A DNA stretch of 7,340 nucleotides from assembly GCA_013698435.1 (NCBI GenBank), contig JACCVA010000136.1:1-7340 (forward strand), written 5' to 3'. Of the stretch, positions 1 to 5,661 are shown in pieces. Below the pieces are notes generated by a model that saw only the letters and a program-made list of their open reading frames with translations, searched no databases and was not told where the DNA came from. Source of the DNA: Nocardioidaceae bacterium. GTDB lineage: Bacteria; Actinomycetota; Actinomycetes; Propionibacteriales; Nocardioidaceae. The translations under genes and the position numbers were made by a program. The number at the start of each line of letters is the position of its first letter. Position 1 is the first letter of the stretch.

Positions 1-1404
1 TCGAAGATGTTCTGCGGCTGCGCGGCAGTGTTCGGCGCCGAGCCCAACACCCAGACCTGCCCCGTCTGCCTGGGGTTGCCGGGCGCCCTGCCGGTCGTCA
101 ACGAGACCGCCGTGGAGTCGGCGATCCGCATCGGTCTTGCGCTCAACTGCGAGATCGCGACGTGGTGCCGGTTCGCGCGCAAGAACTACTTCTACCCGGA
201 CATGCCGAAGAACTTCCAGACGTCGCAGTACGACGAGCCGATCGCCTTCAACGGCTACACCGACGTCGAGGTCGACGGCGAGACGTTCCGGATCGAGATC
301 GAGCGCGCGCACATGGAGGAGGACACCGGCAAGTCGCTGCACGTCGGTGGCGCAACCGGACGCATCCATGGGGCGTCGCACTCCCTGGTCGACTACAACC
401 GCGCCGGGATCCCGCTCATCGAGGTGGTGACGAAGCCGATCGAAGGCGCTGGAGCGCGCGCGCCGACGGTGGCCCGCGCCTACGTCGCGCATTTGCGCGA
501 CCTGCTCAGCAGTCTCGGTGTCTCCGATGTCCGGATGGACCAGGGGTCGCTGCGCTGCGACGTCAACCTCTCGCTTCGGGCTACGGCAGATGCGCCGTTC
601 GGAACTCGGAGCGAGACGAAGAACGTCAACTCGTTGCGGTCTGTCGAGCGGGCGGTGCGTTACGAGGTGTCGCGGCAGGCGGCGCTGCTGGATGCGGGCG
701 AGCGGGTGGTGCAGGAGACCCGTCACTGGCACGAGGACACCGGCACCACCACGTCGGGTCGGGAGAAGTCCGACGCAGAGGACTACCGCTACTTCCCGGA
801 GCCCGACCTGGTGCCGATCGCTCCCGACCGAGAGTGGGTCGAGCAGCTCCGTGCGACGTTGCCGGAGCCACCGGCGCGGCGGCGTTCACGCCTGCAAGAG
901 GTGTGGCAGTTCAGCGACCTGGAGATGCGTGACGTGCTCGGCGCGGGTGCGCTCGGGCTGATCGAACAGACGGTCGCTGCCGGCGCCAGCCCGACCGCGG
1001 CCAAGAAGTGGTGGCTGTCGGAGCTGGCACGGCGCGCGAACGACGCGGGTACGACTCTCGATGAGCTGCCGATAGCGCCGGCGCAGGTCGCCGGTGTCCA
1101 GGCCATGGTCGACAGCGGTCGCGTCAATGACAAGCTCGCCCGGCAGGTGCTGGAGGGTGTGCTCGCCGGTGAGGGTGAGCCGGAGGACGTCGTCGTCGCG
1201 CGGGGGCTCGAGGTGGTGTCCGACGACAGCGCGCTGACGGCGGCGGTCGACCGTGCCATCGAGCAGAACCCCGAGGTCGCTGCGAAGATCCGCGACGGCA
1301 AGGCGGCTGCGGCGGGGGCCTTGATCGGTGCGGTGATGAAGGAGCTGCGCGGCCAAGCCGACGCCGCCCGGGTTCGTGAGCTCATCGTCGAAAAGCTCGG
1401 CTAG
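1..1404 (+). CDS. gatB: Aspartyl/glutamyl-tRNA(Asn/Gln) amidotransferase subunit B, 5' end cut off
   Basis: GatB recognises misacylated Glu-tRNA(Gln) or Asp-tRNA(Asn), activates the acyl group with ATP, and works with GatA and GatC in the cytoplasm to form the amide. The reading frame is open from base 1, and the first visible ATG at 7 is internal: in the family it lies inside the N-terminal TKSKMFCGC segment, so roughly 30 to 40 residues are missing upstream. Visible family segments, counted from that Met, are a CxC...CPxC zinc site (C3, C5, C18, C21), KNYFYPDMPK, HMEEDTGKSLH, DYNRAGIPLIEVVTKP, MDQGSLRCDVNLS, ETKNVNSLRSVERAVRYE and DTGTTTSGREKSDAEDYRYF. A C-terminal helical region of YqeY type covers about the last 150 residues. 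The end is intact, with TAG at 1402-1404 inside a hairpin. gatC and gatA are expected upstream but lie outside the window. The identification is secure. Confidence 0.97.
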   Translation, partial: SKMFCGCAAVFGAEPNTQTCPVCLGLPGALPVVNETAVESAIRIGLALNCEIATWCRFARKNYFYPDMPKNFQTSQYDEPIAFNGYTDVEVDGETFRIEIERAHMEEDTGKSLHVGGATGRIHGASHSLVDYNRAGIPLIEVVTKPIEGAGARAPTVARAYVAHLRDLLSSLGVSDVRMDQGSLRCDVNLSLRATADAPFGTRSETKNVNSLRSVERAVRYEVSRQAALLDAGERVVQETRHWHEDTGTTTSGREKSDAEDYRYFPEPDLVPIAPDREWVEQLRATLPEPPARRRSRLQEVWQFSDLEMRDVLGAGALGLIEQTVAAGASPTAAKKWWLSELARRANDAGTTLDELPIAPAQVAGVQAMVDSGRVNDKLARQVLEGVLAGEGEPEDVVVARGLEVVSDDSALTAAVDRAIEQNPEVAAKIRDGKAAAAGALIGAVMKELRGQADAARVRELIVEKLG

Positions 1405-1430
1405 TGGTGTGTCTGGCAGACAGACCACTA
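1402..1430. terminator. Bidirectional terminator hairpin between gatB and the convergent dehydrogenase gene
   Basis: The left arm TAGTGGTGTGTCTG (1402-1415) pairs with the right arm CAGACAGACCACTA (1417-1430). Thirteen of 14 positions are complementary, with one G-G mismatch (1409/1423). Allowing a real loop of about 5 bases leaves a stem of about 12 positions. The outermost three pairs are the gatB stop codon (1402-1404) and the stop codon of the opposite gene (1428-1430). There is no strong T tract on either side, so it is not a textbook intrinsic terminator, but the position between two convergent genes fits a shared one. Confidence 0.75.
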
Positions 1431-2576
1431 GGACAACGTTACGCGCAAGATCCGGTCGTCGTCGGGGGCCGGATCGCCACGGCCGTCGCGGTTGCTGGTG
1501 CCGAGCCACAGGGAACCGTCGGGAGCGGCCACCACGGTACGCAGCCGACCGTAGGCCCCGACGAAGTGCGGAACCGGTCGGCCCAGCGTTCCGTCGCCCT
1601 TGATCGGCACCTGCCACAGCCGCTCTCCTCGAAGGCTAGCCACCCACAGCGCCCCGTCTGCGAAGGCGACACTCGAGGGCGAGGCTTCGTCAGGGCTCCA
1701 CTGCACCTGCGGGTCGACGTACCCCTCGAGGTTGGAGTCACCCTCGCCGAGCGGCCAGCCGTAGTTGTTGCCGGGCTCGATCCGGTTGACCTCGTCCCAG
1801 ACCTGGGAACCGAACTCGCTCGCCCACAGCCGGTCCTGGTCGTCGAAGGCGAGGCCCTGGACGTTGCGGTGGCCCTTGGTCCAGACCGGTGACTGCTCGT
1901 CGGGGTTCCCGGGCGCCGGGTCCCCCTCCGGCGTAATACGCAAGATCTTGCCGCCGAGCGACTCGTCATCCTGCGAGAGGTCTTCGTCGCCGGTCTCACC
2001 CGTGGAGACGTAGAGGAAACCATCCGGACCGAATGCGAGTCGACCCCCGTCGTGGATGTCGCCGTTCGGGATGCCCGTCAGGATCGGCTCGATGTCAGAC
2101 AACGAGCTGCCGTCGAACCTCATCGACAGCACACGGTTGTCCTCGGCCGTGGTGACATAGACGAACACCCGCTGGTCGGTCGCGAAGTCGGGTGAGACGG
2201 CAAGTCCCAGCAGTCCGCCTTCTGCGGTTGGTGTGGTCTCGTCGATCGTGCCGACCTCGCGCACGCTCTCGCCGTCTATCAGCGAGATCGTCCCGCGGTC
2301 CCGTTGGGTCACCAGCGCAGTGCCGTCGGGAAGGAACCCCAGTCCCCACGGCGCTTCAAGGTCGGTCGCGATGGTGTGGGCCACCCGCACCGGGTCATTC
2401 GGGTCGATGGTTGGCGTGGTGTCGGTCTGGGTCTCGGTGACCGTGACGGTGCCCGGGTCCGTGGGACGTTCGTCGTTGCTCTGTGTGGCGGAATCGCACG
2501 CCGTCAGGAAGCAGGCGAACACGGCCGCACAGGCGAGCGTCGTCGTCCGTGTGCCTGTCGGCCATGGCAGCGTCAT
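1428..2576 (-). CDS. Lipoprotein of the PQQ-dependent sugar (aldose/sorbosone) dehydrogenase family
   Basis: This is a predicted extracytoplasmic, membrane-anchored six-bladed beta-propeller oxidoreductase that would oxidise sugars using pyrroloquinoline quinone (PQQ) as cofactor. I chose the ATG at 2574-2576 (382 residues). It gives a compact signal peptide with TRT, a hydrophobic core and a lipobox LTAC whose Cys is residue 27. A Thr/Asp-rich linker (about 28-62) follows. Family landmarks are IHDGGRLAFGPDG (His175, the likely catalytic base, and Arg179), GHRNVQGLAFD (Arg237, Asn238), NNYGWP (270-275), LRGERLW (about 315-320) and YGRLRTVVAAPDGSLWLG (Arg344, Arg346). These match the PQQ-contact regions of soluble glucose dehydrogenase and the E. 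coli YliI-type enzyme. The start has only a weak ribosome site (GGA). An in-frame ATG at 2585 is possible. The ATG at 2666 is unlikely because it lies in the loop of an inverted repeat and adds a non-signal-like stretch. The substrate is unknown, and no PQQ synthesis genes are present here. Confidence 0.88.
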   Translation of the reverse strand: MTLPWPTGTRTTTLACAAVFACFLTACDSATQSNDERPTDPGTVTVTETQTDTTPTIDPNDPVRVAHTIATDLEAPWGLGFLPDGTALVTQRDRGTISLIDGESVREVGTIDETTPTAEGGLLGLAVSPDFATDQRVFVYVTTAEDNRVLSMRFDGSSLSDIEPILTGIPNGDIHDGGRLAFGPDGFLYVSTGETGDEDLSQDDESLGGKILRITPEGDPAPGNPDEQSPVWTKGHRNVQGLAFDDQDRLWASEFGSQVWDEVNRIEPGNNYGWPLGEGDSNLEGYVDPQVQWSPDEASPSSVAFADGALWVASLRGERLWQVPIKGDGTLGRPVPHFVGAYGRLRTVVAAPDGSLWLGTSNRDGRGDPAPDDDRILRVTLS

Positions 2577-2644
2577 GGGTTCCATGGTCGCAGAGGCGAA
2601 CGCTGCACCTGTGGACCGCCCGTTTGGGCCGTGCCGGTGGCTGT

Positions 2645-2680
2645 GCACGTTCGCGGAGCAGCGCATGTCCGCGAACGTGC
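2645..2680. repeat. Perfect 13-bp inverted repeat with 10-base loop, possible terminator of the small upstream gene
   Basis: GCACGTTCGCGGA (2645-2657) is exactly complementary to TCCGCGAACGTGC (2668-2680), with 10 bases between. It begins 18 bases after the stop of the small minus-strand gene (2699-2860) and lies 68 bases upstream of the lipoprotein start. No T run follows on either strand. It may be a tail-less terminator between the two genes, or alternatively an operator or RNA structure in the leader of the dehydrogenase gene. Confidence 0.6.
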
Positions 2681-2698
2681 CAACCGGGGACAGTCAGC

Positions 2699-2860
2699 TC
2701 ATGCCGTCCGCTGTCGCGGCAATCGCTGTGGACGGGCGGCAAGAAATGCCTCGACCTCTTCACGCTCAAGCCGTCGCTGCGCGAGGACAGCTGATGCGTG
2801 ACGGGCGTTGCGAACGGCCACTTGCTGGTCGGCTGGCCACCAGTGCCGGATCTTCCACAT
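2699..2860 (-). CDS. Small hypothetical protein, 53 residues
   Basis: I do not recognise a function. The predicted protein starts MWKIRHWWPADQQ, is rich in Arg, Glu and Ala, and its middle (AVRNARHASAVLAQRRLEREE, continuing VEAFLA) should form one long amphipathic helix. There is no signal peptide or membrane segment. The start at 2858-2860 is chosen because a near-perfect ribosome site GGAGGG (minus strand, 2869-2864) lies 3 bases before it. An in-frame ATG at 2891-2893 would add 11 residues and has no comparable site. Upstream on the same strand is a plausible promoter (TTGATT, 17-base spacer, TATAGC). Downstream, 18 bases after the stop, is a 13-bp inverted repeat. Codon third positions are mostly G or C, like the neighbours. 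These four signals together suggest a real gene, but the length is short and chance cannot be excluded. Confidence 0.55.
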   Translation of the reverse strand: MWKIRHWWPADQQVAVRNARHASAVLAQRRLEREEVEAFLAARPQRLPRQRTA

Positions 2861-2938
2861 GGTCCCTCCGAGGGCGATGAGCGACGGATGCAACGCTAGG
2901 GAGCGGTTGCTTCCGCGTCGTGTCGCCAGTGTGAACTT

Positions 2939-2967
2939 GCTATAAATACTTTAAATGGAGTAATCAA
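2939..2967 (-). promoter_or_regulatory. Predicted promoter for the small minus-strand gene
   Basis: On the minus strand, TTGATT (2967-2962) and TATAGC (2944-2939) are separated by 17 bases. Each matches four of six consensus bases of a vegetative-type promoter. Transcription would begin near 2932, giving a leader of about 70 bases before the ATG at 2860. The site overlaps the promoter region of the divergent dehydrogenase gene. Confidence 0.4.
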
Positions 2968-2976
2968 CTCTATAAT
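2948..2976 (+). promoter_or_regulatory. Predicted promoter for the 2-hydroxyacid dehydrogenase gene
   Basis: TATAAT at 2971-2976 is a perfect -10 hexamer in an otherwise GC-rich sequence. No good -35 box is seen: the 17-base-spaced position 2948-2953 reads ACTTTA, so help from an activator is possible. The start of transcription should fall near 2983, leaving a leader of about 16 bases that includes AGGG (2988-2991) as ribosome site. Two small overlapping dyads, GAGT-N5-ACTC (2958-2970) and TCAA-N8-TTGA (2964-2979), cover the -10 and could be an operator. Confidence 0.5.
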
Positions 2977-2998
2977 TGAGCGCCGTTAGGGTTCCCGG

Positions 2999-3913
2999 AT
3001 GAAGGTTCTCGTGCCGTTCTCGCCTGATGAGCTTGACGACGTGCCCGGGGGTTTCGAGGTCGTGTACGCCGACGCGATCGAGCAGTGGCCGGCCTCGGTT
3101 GCCGATGCGGAGTTCTATGTCCCGACCTACCGGTTCACACCACAGGTCTTCGAGGTGATGGCGCAGCTGCCTGCCCTCACCACGGTGCAGCTGCTCACTG
3201 CCGGCTATGAGCATGTGCTGCCTCATCTTCGCGATGGCGTGACGCTCTGCAACGGCGCGGGCATCCATGATGCGGCCACGTCGGAGCTCGCCGTCGGCCT
3301 GATGATCAGCGCTCAGCGCCGGCTCGCCGAGCTCGCCCGGCTGCAGGCCGAACACCGATGGGACCAGCAGATGTCGTCCTCTCTGGCCGACCGGCGGGTG
3401 CTGGTGATCGGTGCCGGCAACATCGGTCGCGCGCTCCAGCGTCGGTTGGTCGGTTTTGAGTGCGACGTCACCTTGGTGGGTCGAAGCCCTCGCGATGGGG
3501 TCCGGGGCATCGGGGAGCTTCCCGACCTGTTGCCGTCCGCCGAGATCGTGGTGCTGATCGTCCCCCTGACGCCGGGCACGACCGGTCTGGTGGACGCGCG
3601 GTTCCTGTCACTGCTTCCTGACGGCGCGCTGGTCGTGAACGTGGCGCGCGGTGCCGTGGTGGCCACTGAGGACTTGGTGGCCGAGGTCGCCAGCGGTCGG
3701 CTTCGGGCGGCTCTGGACGTCACCGAGCCTGAGCCCTTGCCGGCGGACCATCCGCTGTGGACGATCCCGGGAGTCACCATCACCCCTCATGTCGGCGGGG
3801 CAGCCACGTCGATGTGGCCGCGCGCCCACCGGCTCGTCGGTGACCAGCTGCGTCGACTGGCGGCAGGTCAGCCGCTGGGTCACGTCGTCGTACCAGGAGC
3901 TGGCGCGAAGTGA
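2999..3913 (+). CDS. D-isomer-specific 2-hydroxyacid dehydrogenase
   Basis: This is a cytoplasmic NAD(P)-dependent oxidoreductase that would interconvert a 2-oxoacid and a D-2-hydroxyacid, for example glyoxylate/hydroxypyruvate reductase-like activity. At 304 residues it is close to the usual length. An N-terminal substrate domain (about 1-100, ending in the C-terminal helix exchange) is followed by a Rossmann domain with VLVIGAGNIGRALQRRL (GxGxxG at 138-143). The catalytic triad is visible: Arg217 in VNVARGAVV, Glu245 in DVTEPEPLP, and His264 in ITPHVGG. The end of the second Rossmann strand reads LVGRSPR (160-166), with Gly-Arg-Ser where NAD-specific enzymes carry Asp, which suggests NADPH preference. 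The start has AGGG seven bases upstream and an AT-rich promoter. It is monocistronic and converges on the padR-type gene with 14 bases between stops. The substrate cannot be told from the sequence. Confidence 0.93.
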   Translation: MKVLVPFSPDELDDVPGGFEVVYADAIEQWPASVADAEFYVPTYRFTPQVFEVMAQLPALTTVQLLTAGYEHVLPHLRDGVTLCNGAGIHDAATSELAVGLMISAQRRLAELARLQAEHRWDQQMSSSLADRRVLVIGAGNIGRALQRRLVGFECDVTLVGRSPRDGVRGIGELPDLLPSAEIVVLIVPLTPGTTGLVDARFLSLLPDGALVVNVARGAVVATEDLVAEVASGRLRAALDVTEPEPLPADHPLWTIPGVTITPHVGGAATSMWPRAHRLVGDQLRRLAAGQPLGHVVVPGAGAK

Positions 3914-3921
3914 CTCTCGGG

Positions 3922-3938
3922 CCGACCTCAGGTGTCGG
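3922..3938. terminator. Weak hairpin at the convergent ends of the 2-hydroxyacid dehydrogenase and padR-type genes
   Basis: CCGAC (3922-3926) pairs with GTCGG (3934-3938) around a 7-base loop. It overlaps the last codons and stop of the minus-strand gene (3928-3930) and starts 8 bases after the plus-strand stop. The alternative inner dyad is ACCT-C-AGGT. The stem is short and has no T tract, so a terminator role is only suggested by position. Confidence 0.3.
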
Positions 3939-4494
3939 TTGCCGCCACCCGCCGGATCAGCTCCACGACCATGGCGCGCTCGGACTCGTAGTAGTCCAGT
4001 CCCCAGTCGGCCACCATGCGGGGGTACCGGAACCGGTCGACAGGACTGTGCGGGTCCACGATGAGCGAGTCGCGGACAGCCTGTAGCTCGGCACGTCGTT
4101 CGGCAAGCAGGCCGAGGTAGTCCTCCAGCAACGTCACGGATGTCTCCGGCCCGGCGAGGTGGCCCATCAGCAGGCGCAGGGCGATGGGATGCTTGAGTGC
4201 CGGGAACTCGACCGTGGCACTGCTCAACCAGCGTTGGAGGTCGCGACGGCCGGCAGCGGTGATCTGGAAGCGCCGGGTGCTGCGGGTCGGGGCCGTGGTG
4301 TCCTCGCGGGCCCGAACGAGTCCGAGCTTCGTCAGCCGCGCCAGCTCGGTGTAGACCTGGCTCATCGCCGGCGAGACCCAGTAGAACCGAAGCGTGCGGT
4401 CCGCGCGCTGCTTGAGCTCGTAGCCGCTGAGGTCGTCGCCGAACGACAAGAGCCCGAGCAGCGCGTACGACGTCGTCGGCAGGTCTTGACTCAT
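3928..4494 (-). CDS. PadR-family transcriptional regulator
   Basis: This 188-residue DNA-binding protein has the two-part layout of the longer PadR subfamily. The N-terminal winged helix-turn-helix is about residues 6-90, with SYALLGLLSFGDDLSGYELK, then the signature MSQVYTELARLTKLGLV, and the wing ending RRFQITAAGRRDLQRWL. The C-terminal helical dimerisation domain (about 95-185, Vir-like) includes LLEDYLGLLAERRAELQAV. PadR proteins are usually repressors that respond to small molecules such as phenolic acids or drugs and often control an adjacent or divergent gene plus themselves. The ATG at 4492-4494 gives the standard family N-terminus. No Shine-Dalgarno sequence precedes it, and a possible -10 (TACCCT, minus strand, 4509-4504) would give a leader of only about 3 bases. 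It is divergent from the beta-propeller gene across 69 bases with two palindromes, which is the most likely operator region. The ligand is unknown. Confidence 0.93.
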   Translation of the reverse strand: MSQDLPTTSYALLGLLSFGDDLSGYELKQRADRTLRFYWVSPAMSQVYTELARLTKLGLVRAREDTTAPTRSTRRFQITAAGRRDLQRWLSSATVEFPALKHPIALRLLMGHLAGPETSVTLLEDYLGLLAERRAELQAVRDSLIVDPHSPVDRFRYPRMVADWGLDYYESERAMVVELIRRVAATDT

Positions 4495-4513
4495 GATGTA
4501 CCAAGGGTACTGT
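4486..4513 (+). promoter_or_regulatory. Predicted promoter of the Asp-box beta-propeller gene
   Basis: TTGACT (4486-4491) and TACTGT (4508-4513) are 16 bases apart, with a good -35 and a TAnnnT -10. The -35 lies inside the first codons of the divergent padR-type gene. Transcription would begin near 4520, giving a leader of about 44 bases and a ribosome site AGAGGA (4553-4558), five bases before the ATG at 4564. Confidence 0.4.
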
Positions 4514-4525
4514 TCCTACTAGGAA
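4498..4525. promoter_or_regulatory. Two adjacent palindromes, candidate PadR operator
   Basis: GTACC-AAG-GGTAC (4498-4510) and TTCCTA-C-TAGGAA (4513-4525) are both perfect dyads, 2 bases apart. Their centres are 15 bases apart, about one and a half helical turns. The first lies in the spacer and -10 of the predicted beta-propeller promoter and over a possible -10 of the padR-type gene. The second covers the predicted start of transcription. This placement fits repression of both genes, but binding is inferred, not shown. Confidence 0.45.
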
Positions 4526-4563
4526 TAAATGCCATCTTGCGACCAGATCAGTAGAGGATCTCG

Positions 4564-5658
4564 ATGTCCGACGCCGTGCTGTTGATGATCGGCACCCGCA
4601 AGGGACTGTGGTTGGCGCGGTCGGATGCGGCCCGCGAGTCGTGGTCGCTCGACGGTCCTCACTTCCTGATGAACGAGGTCATCGCGTGTGCCGTCGACCA
4701 GCGCGACGGCCAGACCCGACTGCTCGCCGGCGCGATGAGCAGCCACTTCGGTCCCCAGGTCTTCCGCTCCGACGACGGCGGCGTCACGTGGGGCGAGACT
4801 CCCAACGGCGCCATCCGGTTCCCCGAGGACACCGGCACCTCCCTCGAGCAGGTGTGGCAGCTGACGCCGGGTCTGGAGAGCGAGCCCGGCGTCGTGTACG
4901 CCGGCACGCAGCCGTCGGCGTTGTTCCGCAGCACCGACCGCGGCGAGACGTTCGAGATGGTGCGATCGTTGTGGGACCACCCGCACCGCGAGCAGTGGGG
5001 AGCCGGCTACGGCGGGCAGGCGATTCACACCATCCTCCCGGGCGTCACGGACCCCAACGCGATGAGTGTGGCGATGTCGACGGGTGGCGTCTACCAGACC
5101 GCAGACGGGGGACAGTCGTGGACGCCGGCGAACGTCGGCGTGAAGGCGTACTTCCTACCGGACCCGTGGCCGGAGTTCGGCCAGTGCGTCCATAAGGTCG
5201 CGCGCAACCCCGACCGGCCGGAACGGATGTACATCCAGAACCATCACGGCGTCTACCGGACCGACGACGGCGGTGCACACTGGACCTCCATCGCCGACGG
5301 TCTCCCTAGCGACTTCGGCTTCCCGATCGCGGTCGATCCCCACGACCCGGACTCGGTCTACGTCTTCCCCTTGGTCGCAGACTCCGAGCGCATCCCGCCT
5401 GGTGGGAAGCCCCGGGTGTGGCGCTCCGACGACGCGGGCGAGACCTGGACCGAGCTGTCCAAGGGGCTTCCCGAGGACGGCTTCTACGCCGGCGTCATGC
5501 GCGACGCCCTCACCGTGGACAGCTCCGACCCGACCGGCGTCTACTTCGGCTCGCGCGACGGCAGCGTCTTCGCCAGCAACGACCGCGGGGAGAGCTGGAC
5601 GCCGGTCGTCGAGCACCTTCCGGACGTGATGTGCGTCCGGGCCGCGGTGCTCGGCTGA
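4564..5658 (+). CDS. Asp-box (BNR/VPS10-like) beta-propeller protein, likely cytoplasmic
   Basis: The 364-residue protein is built of repeats of about 54 residues, each ending in an Asp-box (S/T-x-D-x-G-x-T/S-W): SDDGGVTW (69-76), STDRGETF (123-130), TADGGQSW (179-186), TDDGGAHW (233-240), SDDAGETW (288-295) and SNDRGESW (338-345). A degenerate seventh, SDAARESW (20-27), lies near the N-terminus, so a seven-bladed propeller is likely. There is no signal peptide or membrane segment, which suggests a cytoplasmic protein; the N-terminus MSDAVLLMIGTRKGLWLA enters directly into the first blade. Such proteins are often labelled exo-alpha-sialidase or WD40-like, but I see no sialidase arginine triad or N-terminal FRIP motif, so no catalytic role is claimed. 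AGAGGA precedes the ATG by 5 bases. It is divergent from the padR-type gene and probably controlled by it. It ends 3 bases from the opposing VOC gene's stop. Confidence 0.88.
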   Translation: MSDAVLLMIGTRKGLWLARSDAARESWSLDGPHFLMNEVIACAVDQRDGQTRLLAGAMSSHFGPQVFRSDDGGVTWGETPNGAIRFPEDTGTSLEQVWQLTPGLESEPGVVYAGTQPSALFRSTDRGETFEMVRSLWDHPHREQWGAGYGGQAIHTILPGVTDPNAMSVAMSTGGVYQTADGGQSWTPANVGVKAYFLPDPWPEFGQCVHKVARNPDRPERMYIQNHHGVYRTDDGGAHWTSIADGLPSDFGFPIAVDPHDPDSVYVFPLVADSERIPPGGKPRVWRSDDAGETWTELSKGLPEDGFYAGVMRDALTVDSSDPTGVYFGSRDGSVFASNDRGESWTPVVEHLPDVMCVRAAVLG

Positions 5659-5661
5659 GCG

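Larger units (their letters stand above)
2577..2998. other. Intergenic stretch between the lipoprotein gene and the 2-hydroxyacid dehydrogenase gene
   Basis: This stretch of about 420 bases holds no gene other than the likely 53-codon one at 2699-2860. The left part (2577-2698) is GC-rich and contains the 13-bp inverted repeat and a small GCCC-GTTT-GGGC dyad at 2618-2629. I find no convincing promoter for the lipoprotein gene there, so read-through from the small gene is possible. The right part (about 2934-2980) is strikingly AT-rich and holds divergent promoter elements. Confidence 0.6.

Noticed and set aside
886..1617. Long minus-strand open frame (243 codons) across the gatB end and the convergent gene
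   Set aside because: It runs antisense through two well-supported genes, shows no family features and is an expected shadow in GC-rich DNA.
2618..2629. GCCC-GTTT-GGGC dyad
   Set aside because: A 4-bp stem is not significant in GC-rich sequence.
2577..2666. Longer start for the dehydrogenase lipoprotein (ATG at 2664-2666)
   Set aside because: It would put 30 polar residues ahead of a good lipoprotein signal peptide, has no ribosome site and lies in the loop of the inverted repeat.
2233..2880. Plus-strand open frame of 215 codons over the lipoprotein start and intergenic region
   Set aside because: It is antisense to the lipoprotein gene and small gene, with no family features or ribosome site that I can support.
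4564..5658. Sialidase activity for the Asp-box protein
   Set aside because: Asp-boxes alone are structural; no N-terminal FRIP-type motif or arginine triad could be identified.
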